Shown one piece after another: positions 23,301-33,600 of a stretch of DNA of 64,000 nucleotides. The position numbers and the translations under genes were made by a program. The stretch spans positions 20,756,841 to 20,820,840 of the forward strand of contig OX465105.1 in the NCBI GenBank assembly GCA_949987565.1, in the 5' to 3' direction. The first letter of the stretch is position 1, and every line of letters begins with the position of its first letter. Under the pieces are notes generated by a model. The model saw only the letters and a list, made by a program, of their open reading frames with translations. It was not told where the DNA came from and made no database searches. This DNA comes from Luidia sarsii (Eukaryota > Echinodermata > Asteroidea > Paxillosida > Luidiidae).

Positions 23301-23334
23301 GTGTGCTTTTTTTCCTTCAGATGAACTTCTGTGA
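17150..23334 (+). CDS. TP53I13: TP53I13-like DUF3105 protein (whole gene span, six exons)
   Basis: The gene encodes about 261 residues: a signal peptide (hydrophobic VAPLSILLSFVAL, cleavage near SETAS), a Cys-containing N-terminal region, and a DUF3105-type core. The core has DPLPTSGAHRPLW, GEYTYLPRQRWLHNLEHG, CAVFLYHPC and LTYGCKLLLPYVD. This domain combination is that of tumour protein p53-inducible protein 13, whose biochemical activity is not established. Exons are 17150-17323, 18147-18224, 19462-19509, 20590-20853, 22833-23037 and 23321-23334; all joints keep frame. The last exon gives only a few residues before TGA, so the long C-terminus with a membrane segment known from vertebrates is not seen. 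The protein would then be secreted or luminal, unless an alternative terminal exon exists. Assignment to the family is firm; orthology is inferred. Confidence 0.85.
18147..18224 (+). CDS. TP53I13: TP53I13-like exon 2
   Basis: After acceptor GGCCGCAG it encodes DHLEVDWNGDPSDYTCSKPP and YQSNIR, ending CGG|GTAATG. 78 nt, phase 0 at both sides. Confidence 0.75.
18365..18608. mobile_element. Long fold-back element in TP53I13-like intron 2
   Basis: Outer ends GACTAACTAT and its inverted copy at 18599-18608 bracket a long imperfect stem. Inner arms, e.g. CTACAGTAACTTTAGCCC at the left and its reverse complement at the right, face each other around about 60 bp. Non-coding. Confidence 0.8.
19462..19509 (+). 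CDS. TP53I13: TP53I13-like exon 3 (48 nt)
   Basis: A microexon KENEVPEAECETLLDP lies between acceptor CCATGCAG and donor CCA|GTGAGT, phase 0 on both sides. The clean splice sites and acidic Cys-containing content support it. It is the least certain exon because of its size. Confidence 0.65.
19855..19965 (+). repeat. tRNA-derived SINE copy
   Basis: GGTTAGCTCAGGTGATTAGAG is a good box A, and GGATTCCAGCACTGG a diverged box B, with about 35 bp between. It belongs to the SINE family noted at 4650 and elsewhere. Confidence 0.65.
20252..20540. repeat. Fold-back 'GATCCTAGCAGGACC' family, multi-hairpin copy
   Basis: Four blocks of GATCCTAGCAGGACCTTTCT alternate in orientation and make two consecutive hairpins (about 20270-20332 and 20345-20452), followed by the tail GATTTGATGTATTGCAAGTC and AGTCAGTGAGC. 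It ends about 50 bp before exon 4 of the TP53I13-like gene. Confidence 0.9.
20590..20853 (+). CDS. TP53I13: TP53I13-like exon 4: DUF3105 core
   Basis: It encodes PLHKCMSEAIVYSDPLPTSG, HRPLWAKFGEYTYLPRQRW, LHNLEHGCAVFLYHPC and the helix-rich DPAEIGELKRIARSCLRK. It ends SRET at an ACG|GTGGGT donor. The acceptor CTGAAAG follows a T-rich tract. The PTSGxH and HNLEHG motifs are the family signature. It is 264 nt, phase 0-0. Its GC content is well above that of flanking introns, as expected for an exon. Confidence 0.93.
20878..21180 (+). repeat. ~300-bp segment duplicated at 30738-31020
   Basis: From GCTGCCAACCTATC through GGAATACATG, AAAAATCAGAA and GGAGAGATTCCTCC the sequence matches 30738-31020 in the same orientation. 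It merges into the family D element that follows in both places. Confidence 0.85.
21075..21419. mobile_element. Family D inverted-repeat element (best copy)
   Basis: Terminal inverted repeats AATACCCTCACCGTAAAAG and its counterpart ending GTGAGGGTATT enclose about 345 bp with a second internal inverted pair (CCCCAAAATCATGATTTTG and CAAAATCATGATTTTGG). Non-coding. Confidence 0.75.
21530..21705. repeat. Short purine-rich direct duplication
   Basis: A ~60-bp unit (GATCAAAGGGAAGGGCAAGG ... GTGACAAGAGGGGGAAA) is repeated in tandem at about 21586-21700. Confidence 0.7.
21850..21925 (+). repeat. tRNA-derived SINE fragment with canonical box B
   Basis: TTGGGTTCAAGTCCTGG fits the RNA polymerase III box B well. 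It is followed by TTTGCCAATTTTTC, the segment that accompanies other copies of this SINE. No matching box A. Confidence 0.55.
21940..22632 (+). mobile_element. TTAA-flanked non-autonomous element, copy 1 (piggyBac-like)
   Basis: The element is bounded by TTAA at 21940-21943 and 22629-22632. The inverted termini read CCACTTCGCGCCGGG and CCCGGCGCGAAGTGG. TTAA target duplication is the hallmark of the piggyBac superfamily, although the terminal bases are not the classical ones. Its interior is nearly identical to 41520-42216. No transposase frame is present. It lies in intron 4 of the TP53I13-like gene. Confidence 0.88.
22633..22720 (+). repeat. Fold-back 'GATCCTAGCAGGACC' family fragment
   Basis: GCCTGACGTTTCGATCCTAG and the tail TTTAGTCAATAAGCAGTTTCC follow directly after the TTAA element, which appears to have inserted beside or into this repeat. 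Confidence 0.7.
22833..23037 (+). CDS. TP53I13: TP53I13-like exon 5
   Basis: It encodes PFAVLTYGCKLLLPYVDTF, RIKEFLKMHALDAPEKDLAK and ATVSDLQDSVICPPHFE. The first half completes the DUF3105 fold. Acceptor ATCGGCAG; donor GAAG|GTACAA, leaving one nt. It is 205 nt and GC-rich relative to its introns. Confidence 0.9.
23321..23334 (+). CDS. TP53I13: TP53I13-like terminal coding stub
   Basis: After a strong acceptor (TTTTTTTCCTTCAG) the split codon gives Asp, then Glu-Leu-Leu and TGA at 23332-23334. A poly(A) signal AATAAA lies 60 bp on at 23395-23400. The very short tail is consistent with a true 3' exon that is mainly UTR, but an alternative last exon was not excluded. Confidence 0.6.
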
Positions 23335-24257
23335 GGCTACAAGAGATTGGCAAGAATATGTCGACCAACTCCGTCTTGAAGTTTGTCGAGACAAAATAAA
23401 CCAACCAAACCTTGCGAGAAAAATAGTTGAAGTCTCTATGCTCTATGATGCCAAAAACAAAGTTAAAAGCCTTAATAATTAAAACAGATCCCAACGATCG
23501 AGGGTTCTTGTTGAATTCTTGTTTGGTTGCATACTCAACCTGTTCTTCTTCGGTTCGACTGTACTGTGCTGTGCCAAGAACCCTTTCCCTCAAAAAAGTA
23601 ACTTTCAATATGAGAAATTCTGCTAGCATCAATATTTTGGGCACTAAAAGGTTTCAAAGAAACTTTAGCAATTGCTAAAGTGGTTACTGGAGCTTTGTGA
23701 AGTGATGGGAACTCTGTTGGATTCTGTTTCAGTTCTGTTTGGATTTGGCCGGTTCCTTCTCTCTGGTTGCATTCAGTGGATTTTGATGGATTCTGTTGGA
23801 TTTTCTTGGATTTAGTGGGTAACCAGCACTAGGTCCAACACAAAGATTGAAAAAAAAAAAGTAAACATTTTGGTTGATAAGCCAGAACACAACCCACCAA
23901 CTCTGTCAATTCCTCGTTTAAAAAAAATTCAAGTTTTTTGGGGGGGAATTCGTGAAAAGACTGAGATTAGTGATAAGTTACCGGGATTTAAAGAAATATG
24001 TTTTAATGATTTGAATTGCTGGTAATGTCATTCGAGACTTGGTGCTAGCAGTGGGTGTTATTCCATGTACTATTATGCTCTGTGCTTTGCCGGACAGCAA
24101 TATTGGCAACAACAACAAAACACTTGCAGCTCGTGTGGGACACAGTGATTATTGATAGCAGTGTGTTTGTCAGCTCTATGTATAATTTTGGACAACAATT
24201 TGAGGATACCAATGACCAAGACCAAAAACGAGACACATGATGGCGTTGTTCAATTGA
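23335..24257. other. Convergent 3' ends of TP53I13-like gene and MED15
   Basis: It holds the probable 3' UTR of the upstream gene (AATAAA at 23395-23400) and no further exon. A loose repeat of GGATTCTGTTGGATTT words is at 23705-23820. Confidence 0.5.
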
Positions 24258-24261
24258 ACAT

Positions 24262-24267
24262 TTTATT
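24262..24267 (-). terminator. Candidate poly(A) signal of MED15
   Basis: TTTATT on the plus strand reads AATAAA on the MED15 strand, 191 bp past the stop codon. Position and hexamer are both typical. Confidence 0.6.
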
Positions 24268-24457
24268 GGCTTTGTAACAGCTCATAGTTGTACATTTGAT
24301 GACATTTGCATACAAATATATATATTATATATAAAGTTCCCCCCAAAAAGCGCACTGCCTTCTGAAAACAACGTTGGGCTCCATTGATCGGTCTGTGTGA
24401 GTTGGTTGGGGTCACCATGACCTGTGTATGTAGGGGGTAGGGGTCAAGGGTCAGGGG

Positions 24458-24600
24458 TCACGCTGAGATAGTATTCAGGCAGGTCTTGCGTATACACATC
24501 TCCCAGACGTCCAGCATCTGTGTCAGGGTGAATCTGTCAGGCATCCGTTTCAGCTGGGACAGGAGGGTCTGCTGGACGGACAGGAGGAACGGGGTTTGGT
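24458..24600 (-). CDS. MED15: MED15 last exon
   Basis: QTPFLLSVQQTLLSQL, KRMPDRFTLTQMLDVWEMC, IRKTCLNTISA, then TGA at 24458-24460. The acceptor is CCCGGCAG. The PDRxTxTQMLxxW motif is the conserved MED15 C-terminal end. 143 nt, beginning with two nt of a split Asn codon. Confidence 0.95.
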
Positions 24601-27600
24601 CTGCCGGGTAGAGGAGGACAGGAAGAGAAAGAGGGCAATGATGGATTACTAAGTCTGGCCTGAGGGGCAAGACTGTTGCAATGAGATTCCATGTATTGTT
24701 CATTTGTACAGGCTGGGAAGTCCACTGCCAGTCACAGTGGTATACTCTATCGTCCAATCAGAGAACCACAGTGAATGCATTCAGCTGACTGATACCAGGG
24801 ACTGTGCGGATGCAATGACCCTATTCAGAGTGCACACAGTGGGCCTTTCAGTGAACCACAGTGCCTGCATTCAGCTGACTGATACCAGGGACTGTGTGGA
24901 TGCAATAACCCCATTCAGAGTGCACACAGTGATTCAGTCATCCACAGGGCCTGCATTCAGCTGACTGATACCAGGGACTGTGTGGATGCAATGACACTAT
25001 TCAGAGTGTACACAGTGGGCCATTCAGTGAACCACAGTGCCTGCATTCAGCTGACTGATACATGTTCCAGGGACTGTGTGGATGCAATGACCCTATTCAG
25101 AGTGTACACAGTGGGCCATTCAGTGAACCACAGTGCCTGCATTCAGCTGACTGATACATGTTCCAGGGACTGTGGATGCAGTGACCCTATTCAGAGTGTA
25201 CACAGTGGGCCATTCAGTGAACCACAGTGCCTGCATTCAGCTGACTGATACCAGGACTGTGTGGATGCAATGACCCTATTCAGAGTGCACACAGTGGGCC
25301 ATTCAGTGAACCACAGTGCCCGCCTTCAGCTGACTGATACCAGGGACAGTGTGGATACAATTACCCTATTCAGAGTGCACACAGTGGGCCATTCAGTGAA
25401 CCACAGTGCCTGCATTCAGCTGACTGATACCAGGGACTGTGCAGATGCAATGACCCTATTAAGAGTGCCCACAGTGGGCCATTCAGTGAACCACAGTGCC
25501 TTCATTCAGCTGACTAAAAACCAGGGACTGTGTGGATGCAATGACCCTATTCAGAGTGCACACAGTGGGCCATTCAGTGAACCACAATGCCTGCCTTCAG
25601 CTGACTGATACCAGGGACTGTGTGGATGCAATGACCCTATTCAGAGTGCACACAGTGGGCCATTCAGTGAACCACAGTGCCTGCATTCCGCTGACTGATA
25701 CCAGGGACTGTGTGTGGATGGTACACTGGCATAAGGTGTTTAACCAACTTTCCTTTTCCCCTCAGGATGCCACGTTAATCCAACCCCATTTCCAATTCAG
25801 CTGCAAACAATTCAGTTGTAAGCCCGGCCACAGCGGTTCTTAAAACACAAAAAAGTGGAGCCCTCTAGTTTAAGAGATCATGGCGCCTGTGTCGGGGGCG
25901 ACACTCCTCAAGGAATGACTGAGCAAATGCCTCATCTACTCACTGTATTCCTGCGTGGTCGTGTCACACTGCGGACTGACGTTGGGGTAACTGTGAGGCA
26001 CTGTCACAGCGATTGGAGGCACACTGGGTAACCGCTTATCCTCTGAACAAAACAAACCGAACAAAATAGAAAACAGGGGTCAGTCACACTAGAGTACTGT
26101 GGTCGAATTTCACCAAACTCATCTTAAGTTACGATCAATCGCAATGTGATGAGCAAAGAACAGAAACCATACGGTCTGTCACAACTAACGATGGGTTATC
26201 CATCACGGGTAGAGTTTACGATGCATCAAAAGGCTTTGTGAAATCAACCTCAGGTGGCCAATTTCTGCCAATAGCAGCTAGAGTAGGCCTAGCTCAGATC
26301 AAGAAGGATTGTGGCTCTGAAAAGAGCTGGTAACCTCAATGTTTCGGGTAGTGTGCACTCTGCCCGTCGTTTCGAGAGGGTCTCCTTGAAAGAGAGGTGC
26401 CACATGGTGTCACCGCAAACCTCCCACCATGCAAACGTTCCGAGTCTCATCTAGCTCAGATCATGAAAAAGAAACAAAACCCAGGTCACGGGGACCGCAA
26501 CAGGCCGGAGGCAGTGTGCGCCTTACCGAAGCGGCAGATGAGGTGGACGTCTTCACCGCCCACGTGGTAGCTCTCGTCCAGGCTGACTCTGAACTTGGAC
26601 GCCAATCGGGCCACCTCCCCTTGGACAATGTTGGGCACGGCCACGGGCGGGCTGTCCACGTCCGGCTTGGCTGGGGGCGTAGGGGTGGGGTAGCTGGTGG
26701 CATCGGAGAAGAAGCAGAAAGACAATTTAGAGGGGTGACAAATAGCAGTGCCTGCATTCAGCTGACTGATACCAGGGACTGTGTGGATGCAATGACCCTA
26801 TTCAGAGTGCACACAGTGGGCCATTCAGTGAACCACAGTGCCTGCATTCAGCTGACTGATACCAGGGACTGTGTGGATGCAATGACCCTATTCAGAGTGC
26901 ACACAGTGGGCCATTCAGTGAACCACAGTGCCTGCATTCAGCTGACTGATACCAGGGACTGTGTGGATGCAATGACCCTATTCAGAGTGCACACAGTGGG
27001 CCATTCAGTGAACCACAGTGCCTGCATTCAGCTGACTGATACCAGGGACTGTGCGGATGCAATGACCCTATTCAGAGTGCACACAGTGGGCCATTCAGTG
27101 AACCACAGTGCCTGCATTAAGCTGACTAATACCAGGGACTGTGTGGATGCAATGACCCTACTCAGAGTGCACACAGTGGGCTATTCAGTGAACCACAGTG
27201 CCTGCATTCAGCTGACTGATACCAGGGACTGTGTGGATACAATTCCCCTATTCAGGGTGTGCACAGTGGGCCATTCAGTGAACCACAGTGCCTGTATTCA
27301 GCTGACTGATACCAGGGACTGTGCGGATACAATGACCCTATTAAGAGTGCCCACAGTGGGCCATTCAGTGTACCACAGTGCCTGCATTCAGCAGACTGAT
27401 ACCAGGGACTGTGTGGACTTTGTGTGACCAGCGGTCTAAGCCTCACAGCTATCCAGCCCTTAGATGGTGGCCTTCCCAAAGGGGAGATGGGGCCACCAGT
27501 CAGAAGCATGCAACCATTAAACCGTAGTGCATCTGCAGGGATCACGCCCTCCTTGCATCGAGATTATTACATTCGAATTAAAAAACGGAAAGCATCAAGC

Positions 27601-30600
27601 CAAACAGAACCAAATGAACTCATCATTGATTTTTCCACCCCCAAAAATGCACACTGGCAGAATTTATTCCCATTAAGCGAACCAGTTCTTAGTTACGACA
27701 GGCAAGATATGCCGCCTCGAAAATTTTGGCAGCGTATGAAGAAATCTCTCAGTGGTGTGAGCCCTCATTCGTGGGAGTTCCTTGCCCCGCCTCCCTCCTC
27801 CTCCTCCTTTTCCCTGCTCTCGCTCGGTGGCCTACCTGGTGGGGGGGCCGTGGACGGCCGTCACCCCGGGGCCAAAGGTCCGCTGCAGGGAGTGGTTCAG
27901 GGCGGGCGAGTTGACGCTGAACATGATGGCCTCGTAGAGCGGGGAGCAGATGTTCTTGGTCTTGGACATGGCCGTGGGGGTGGGAGCGGTTGGCACGGCT
28001 GGTCCAGAGGAGGCGGCGGAGCTGGCAGTGGGCACCGAGGACTGGGAACTCTGACCGACGGGGGGAAAAGAGGGCAGAGAGATGAGATAGGAGGTATTGC
28101 AATCAACCTTTTTTCGACGTTTGCAAAGCATCACGGTATCGATGACAAACTGGCCGTATTTCACCCAGATGGAGTTCAGAAATACACTCGCACAGAATTT
28201 TCGTCTAGATACCAGCAACAAATCAGATACCACGTCAGAACGTGGACTGGGTAGTTTCGGAGGAATCAGTGGAAAATCCCTTGGTGACTAGATGGCAAGC
28301 GCGATGCGCGTATGCACTGATTTCTGTTAAACTACCCACTCCACATTCCGACAAAAAATATATTTTGTTGCTGGTATCTAGACGGAAATTCTGTGCGAGT
28401 TTCATTTCTGAACTCATCTCGTTTTTGCGTGCTCCGCCGTTGAGTTGTGAGATAAAAATACAGCCAGTTTGTCATCTATACACATGATGCTTTGCGAAAA
28501 TCAAAAAGGATTGATTTGAAACGTCAGGCCCACTAAATTTTGAAATTTAAATTTTGTTTAAAAAAAAAAATTCTGACTGGACGTAGTACATAAATGTTGC
28601 AAATTGGTTACTGACTTAAATGACCAAGAGCACATCTCAGAAACTCGGGTGCCAGAAGTTGTTATCCTAGTAGGACCTTCCTCAAAGTCAGAACCTTTCT
28701 GACTCTGCCTTAGAGAAAGGTCTTGCTGGGATCCAATTGTCAGGCCCCTCTCTAAACATTTGGAAAAATGGCAAAGAACTCTTTGACTTGAGTCCGGGAC
28801 TTGAGCCCGCAACCTCTGGGTTTGCTTCAAAAGCTTCAGACTAAAGGGAAGGGTGCAGGGAGGGAGGGAAGGTTGCAGGGAGGGAGGCAAGGGTGCAGGG
28901 AGGGAGGGAAGGGTGCAGGGAGGGAGGGAAGGGTGCAGGGAGGGAGGGAAGGGTGCAGGCAGGGAAGGGAGGATGCAGGGAGGGAGGGAGGGAAGGTTGC
29001 AGGCAGGGAGGGAAGGGTGCAGGCAGGGAAGGGAGGGTGCAGGGAGGGAGGGAAGGGTGCAGGGAGGGAGGGAAGGGTGCAGGCAGGGAAGGGAGGGTGC
29101 AGGGAGGGAGGGAAGGGTGCAGGGAGGGAGGGAAGGGTGCAGGCAGGGAAGGGAGGGTGCAGGGAGGGAGGGAAGGGTGCAGAAAGGGAGGGAAGGGTGC
29201 AGGGAGGGAGGGAAGGGTGCAGGCAGGGAGGGAAGGGTGCAGGCAGGGAAGGGAGGGTGCAGGGAGGGAGGGAGGGAAGGTTGCAGGCAGGGAGGGAAGG
29301 GTGCATGCAGGGAAGGGAGGGTGCAGGGAGGGAGGGAAGGGTGCAGGGAGGGAGGGAAAGGTGCAGGGAGGGAGGGAGGGAAGGTTGCAGGCAGGGAAGG
29401 GAGGGTGCAGGGAGGGAGGGAAGGGTGCAGGAAGGGAGGGAAGGGTGCAGGGAGGGAGGGAAGGGTGCAGGCAGGGAGGGAAGGGTGCAGGCAGGGAAGG
29501 GAGGGTGCAGGGAGGGAGGGAGGGAAGGTTGCAGGCAGGGAGGGAAGGGTGCAGGCAGGGAAGGGAGGGTGCAGGGAGGGAGGGAAGGGTGCAGGGAGGG
29601 AGGGAAAGGTGCAGGGAGGGAGGGAGGGAAGGTTGCAGGCAGGGAGGGGAGGGAAGGGTGCAGGCAGGGAAGGGTGGGTGCAGGGAGGGAGGGAAGGGTG
29701 CAGGGAGGGAGGGAAGGGTGCAGGGAGGGAGGGAGGGAAGGTTGCAGGCAGGGAGGGAAGGGTGCAGGGAGAGAGGGATTGGGTGCAGGGAGGGAGGGAA
29801 GGGTGCAGGCAGGGAGGGAAGGAAGGGTGCAGGGAGGGAGGGAAGGGTGCAGAGAGGGAGGGAAGGGTACAGGGAGGGAGGGAAGGGTGCAGGGAGGGAG
29901 GGAAGGGTGCAGGCAGGGAGGGAAGAGTGCAGGGAGGGAGGGAGGGAAGGGAGCAGGGAGGGAGGGAAGGGTGCAGGGAAGGAGGGAAGGGTGCAGGCAG
30001 GGAGGGAAGAGTGCAGGCAGGGAGGGAGGGAAGGGTGCAGGGAGGGAGGCAATGCCAGGGTCGTGGGTGAGGCGAGGCTTGGACTCACCACCTTGCCGAG
30101 GTCCATCTTCTCCAGCACCTCCTCACACTTGAGGAGCATGTTGAGGGGCACGCTCTTGTTGGGATCGGAGAGGATGTCCAGGAGGCTATTCATCTTGCTC
30201 AGACTCATGTCCTTGCGATGCTCTGCAGGCGAGAGTGAGGAGGCGAGGGAGGGAGGGGGTGTGATGGTGAGCAACAACCAGAAAGACAATCTCGTGTCGG
30301 GCGAGCCACTCACCTAAACCCAGTGGGAATTCATACTTTTGATGAGAGCTTTGTAACCATTAGCCCATTGCCTCCACCCTTTTGTACGGGCCTCGGTGAA
30401 GTGGAAGTTTTGTGGTGACACCGTGTAAATCATCTCTTGTGAAATAGAGGTATGCGGGACACCATGTGCAAGATCTCTTTAAGAAAGAGGTGTGGTTCTG
30501 AAAAGAACCTGAGTGGTGACTATGCTCTGGCTGTCATCTCTTGTGAGCTGGACAAAGCGATAGGAGACCATTCGTTTTCACACACGTTTTCTTTCTTTAT

Positions 30601-33600
30601 CTATGTATTCCTCTTCTATTTTTCCTGTAGCCATCACCTCGAGTGGCCTTATAAGGCCTTGTGTTTGGCAATCTTTCATAAAAAATAAAAAAACATGGCC
30701 GACACACAGTCTAATGCTTCTGCTGCTGTTATTTCCATAGCTGCCAACCTATCTCAAAGGAAATTAGGAATACTTCTGCTAAAAAAAAGAAGAGGAATCA
30801 CAGAGCAAACTACATAGGAATACATGAGTATTTCAAAGCCAAAAATCAGAATCTGTTGTCAAGAGCTTGTAAAAAGTGATTAATTTTTACCAAAAAAGAG
30901 GAGAGATTCCTCCAAAATAGGAATGGCTCGCAGCTATGTAATACCCTCACCGTAAAAGGGTGGAAAAAAAATCCTAAAACCTCATTAGATCAAGTTTCTA
31001 CCAACTATTATTTTGTAGAGAAAGGACACTGTCAGCAGTGACAACAGGCACTGTGTACAGAAAAAAAGGAATGGTTGGCAGCTATGTATTTCTGGCCTAG
31101 CATTCCCCTCCCCCATAAAAAAAAGCTAAACCAAATCCTCCCTTTTCAAAGGCCACTTTGTCGCCCTCGCCACGGCATCTGCCGGGCGACTCACCGTCAT
31201 CCTTGCTGGCCTTGTTGATCATCTTCTTCAAGGGTTCAATGTACTTGGACAGCTGCTTGCGCTTCTCGGCGTAGGCCTGCTGGTCCAAGCCCTGCGTGCC
31301 TGCCTGCCCTTTGGGGCTGGGCACGGCACCGATGGAGCCCACAGACCCCGGACCGACCGAGCCTGGAATATGCAAAGAAAAGGAGATTAGTTAAGAGGGG
31401 AGACGATTTCAGTCAGGGGTGATTGTTTGTTTGATTGCCAGAGCAATATACAGGGATGTATAAAGTCATTTCCTGAAAATCACGGAAGGCCAAAAAAATT
31501 TGTGCGACTGCGAGTGAGTGCTTATGTGACCAAGAGATGCGATTGCGAGATTCTGGCAGGGGTGCAGGCGCCCTTCAGTTTTTAGGGTTTTTAACAGATA
31601 AAATTGAGCAGTTTGAGATACAGGTTAAAAAAAAAATTCTCAATCAAAATTATTATTATTATCTTTATTTAAATCACACCGGAAATTCGGAAAAAAAATC
31701 ACGTTATTTCCGGAAATCCGGAAATTTCTGGAAGTCTTACAACCCTGAATATACACAAATGTTGCAAACTGGGATGCAAGAGGGATGTCATCGTTCTATG
31801 GGCTGACCAAAGATGCGTTGGGCGGACAACATATGAGAATGGTCAGGGTGTGGATACCACTGAACTGTAAAGAAGCAGCACTGGAAAGGCGGGCAGTGGT
31901 GGGAGTGATGCCAGTGATTCAAACGGTGTATAATTTGAGGAGTCTATTGCTGATGATCGCCCAAAGAGGATGCAGCGTCCATTTTGTGCAATCCCCTCTT
32001 TTGGGGGGGGGGGGGGCTGTTGGTCGAGGGGAGGAATGAAAAGCAAAAAAACAAAGAAGCAGCTGTTACCGGTGCTGAGGGCGCCGCTGGGTGAGGGGAC
32101 ACTGGGAGGTCCCCGCTGGGACCCGGCGGGGGAAGGCAAGGAGCTGGCCTGCTGAGGGGATGGGCAGGGCTGCAGATAGCTGGCTGGCGACGGCATGGGC
32201 TGCGACCTGTCATCAAAGGGCCAAACACAATAGAGACAGTTTGTAAAATTGGCAAAAGAAAACTCTTGACTGGACCGAGACTTGAACCAGAGACCTCTGG
32301 ATTAATGTATCAGTGCTCTAATCATCCGAACTATAGAGACAAAATTGTGAGGTTTTGCCCGGCTCAACGTGATAAACACTGAATGCTCAGTGCTTTGCCC
32401 AATGCCTGATGACAAAAATTCAGACAGCTCGGGCAGGATTTGAACCCGCGACTCCCGCGTATAGCAGCAGGTATCGCGTTGCAATGGGTCTTTTGATAAA
32501 TACAATATGTGACCCGGCACAGCATAATGAGGAAAAAACCCCACTTTTGAGATTTTGAGATTTTCTAATGATGTGAAAGAGTATACCATTAGCTTTCAAA
32601 TGATATCAAAATTATTTCCGTGTGACCTTTGTTGCAAATAGTACAAGGGGTACAGACACATTACATGTATATCAGCGCCATTCTACTGTAACTCCTCGAA
32701 AGCGGCCATTCAAAAAGGCAGGAACTTTACATTTTCATGAAAACAGTACACAAACACTCCCCTGAAACCCTTTTTTTTCAAAATTCAGAGACGGATTTCG
32801 GAAAAATCCTATGGACATAATATCCTTCAATACATTAACTTTCCGAAAATCAAAAACAAAAAAAAAGTATTTTTTATCGAATTGAGAAGATACTTTGACT
32901 TCAGGCGTTGTTTACTCGAAAAGTATTTTGGTGGAATATTCCTCATGTCGCTGTGCCGGGTCACATATGATGTTTACATCAAGGAGAAAGAGGGTTCAAT
33001 GAGGGTTGACACTACTAGATATACGTGCCCAGTGCTTTGCCCGATTGCCTGGCTACACGGACTCACCCCTGGCTCGGTGGCTGGGCGGCCGGTGATGGCT
33101 GCTGGGTCACTGACTGTAGGGAGAGAGTTTAAAAGAACCGACACACCGAAAACCACAGTCAAAACAGAGAGTGAGGCTGGCAGACAGGCACTCTGTGCAC
33201 GAAGCCACAACTCAGGAGCCAAATGTGCAAGTTCCCAATGCCGAAGGCCCGATAAGCACCAGTAATGCATGCACGGAGAGCCACTCATGAATTGTACATG
33301 GGCTTCACGGAGAGTCGGCACCAGCCGTGAAGTCATGTTCGGGGGAACCCGACTTTCGGGCCACATGCCAAAAAAAAAAACCAGGTCGCAAATCCCAAAA
33401 CATCTTTGGAAGGATAGAGAAATGTACAGAAAATCCGGGAGCAAGATTTCTTCAATTTTGGGCCTACATGTGTTGCACACTTTTAAAGCACTTGATGACA
33501 TTGATTGGAAGGGTTTGCGGTGACACCATGTAGCACTTCTCGTTCAAGGAGAAGTGTGGCTCTGAAAAGAGCCGGTGACTAGATGACATTTGGCCAAGTT

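Noticed and set aside
26527..26670. Shorter version of the MED15 exon using the inner acceptor at 26671
   Set aside because: It would need the upstream exon to end with one leftover base, but that exon ends with two; the outer acceptor at 26694 restores the frame.
26429..27427. 332-codon plus-strand frame with a 30-residue repeat (CIQLTDTRDCVDAMTLFRVH)
   Set aside because: It is antisense to a MED15 exon at its start and then reads the 90-bp satellite, whose length is a multiple of three. No splice or start context supports a gene.
28841..30317. Reading frames of 400-490 codons on both strands (Gly/Arg/Glu-rich and Pro/Leu/Ser-rich)
   Set aside because: They coincide with the 20-bp G-rich minisatellite in a MED15 intron, and the minus frame only reaches into a true MED15 exon by chance. 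All frames are open, as expected from a stop-free unit.
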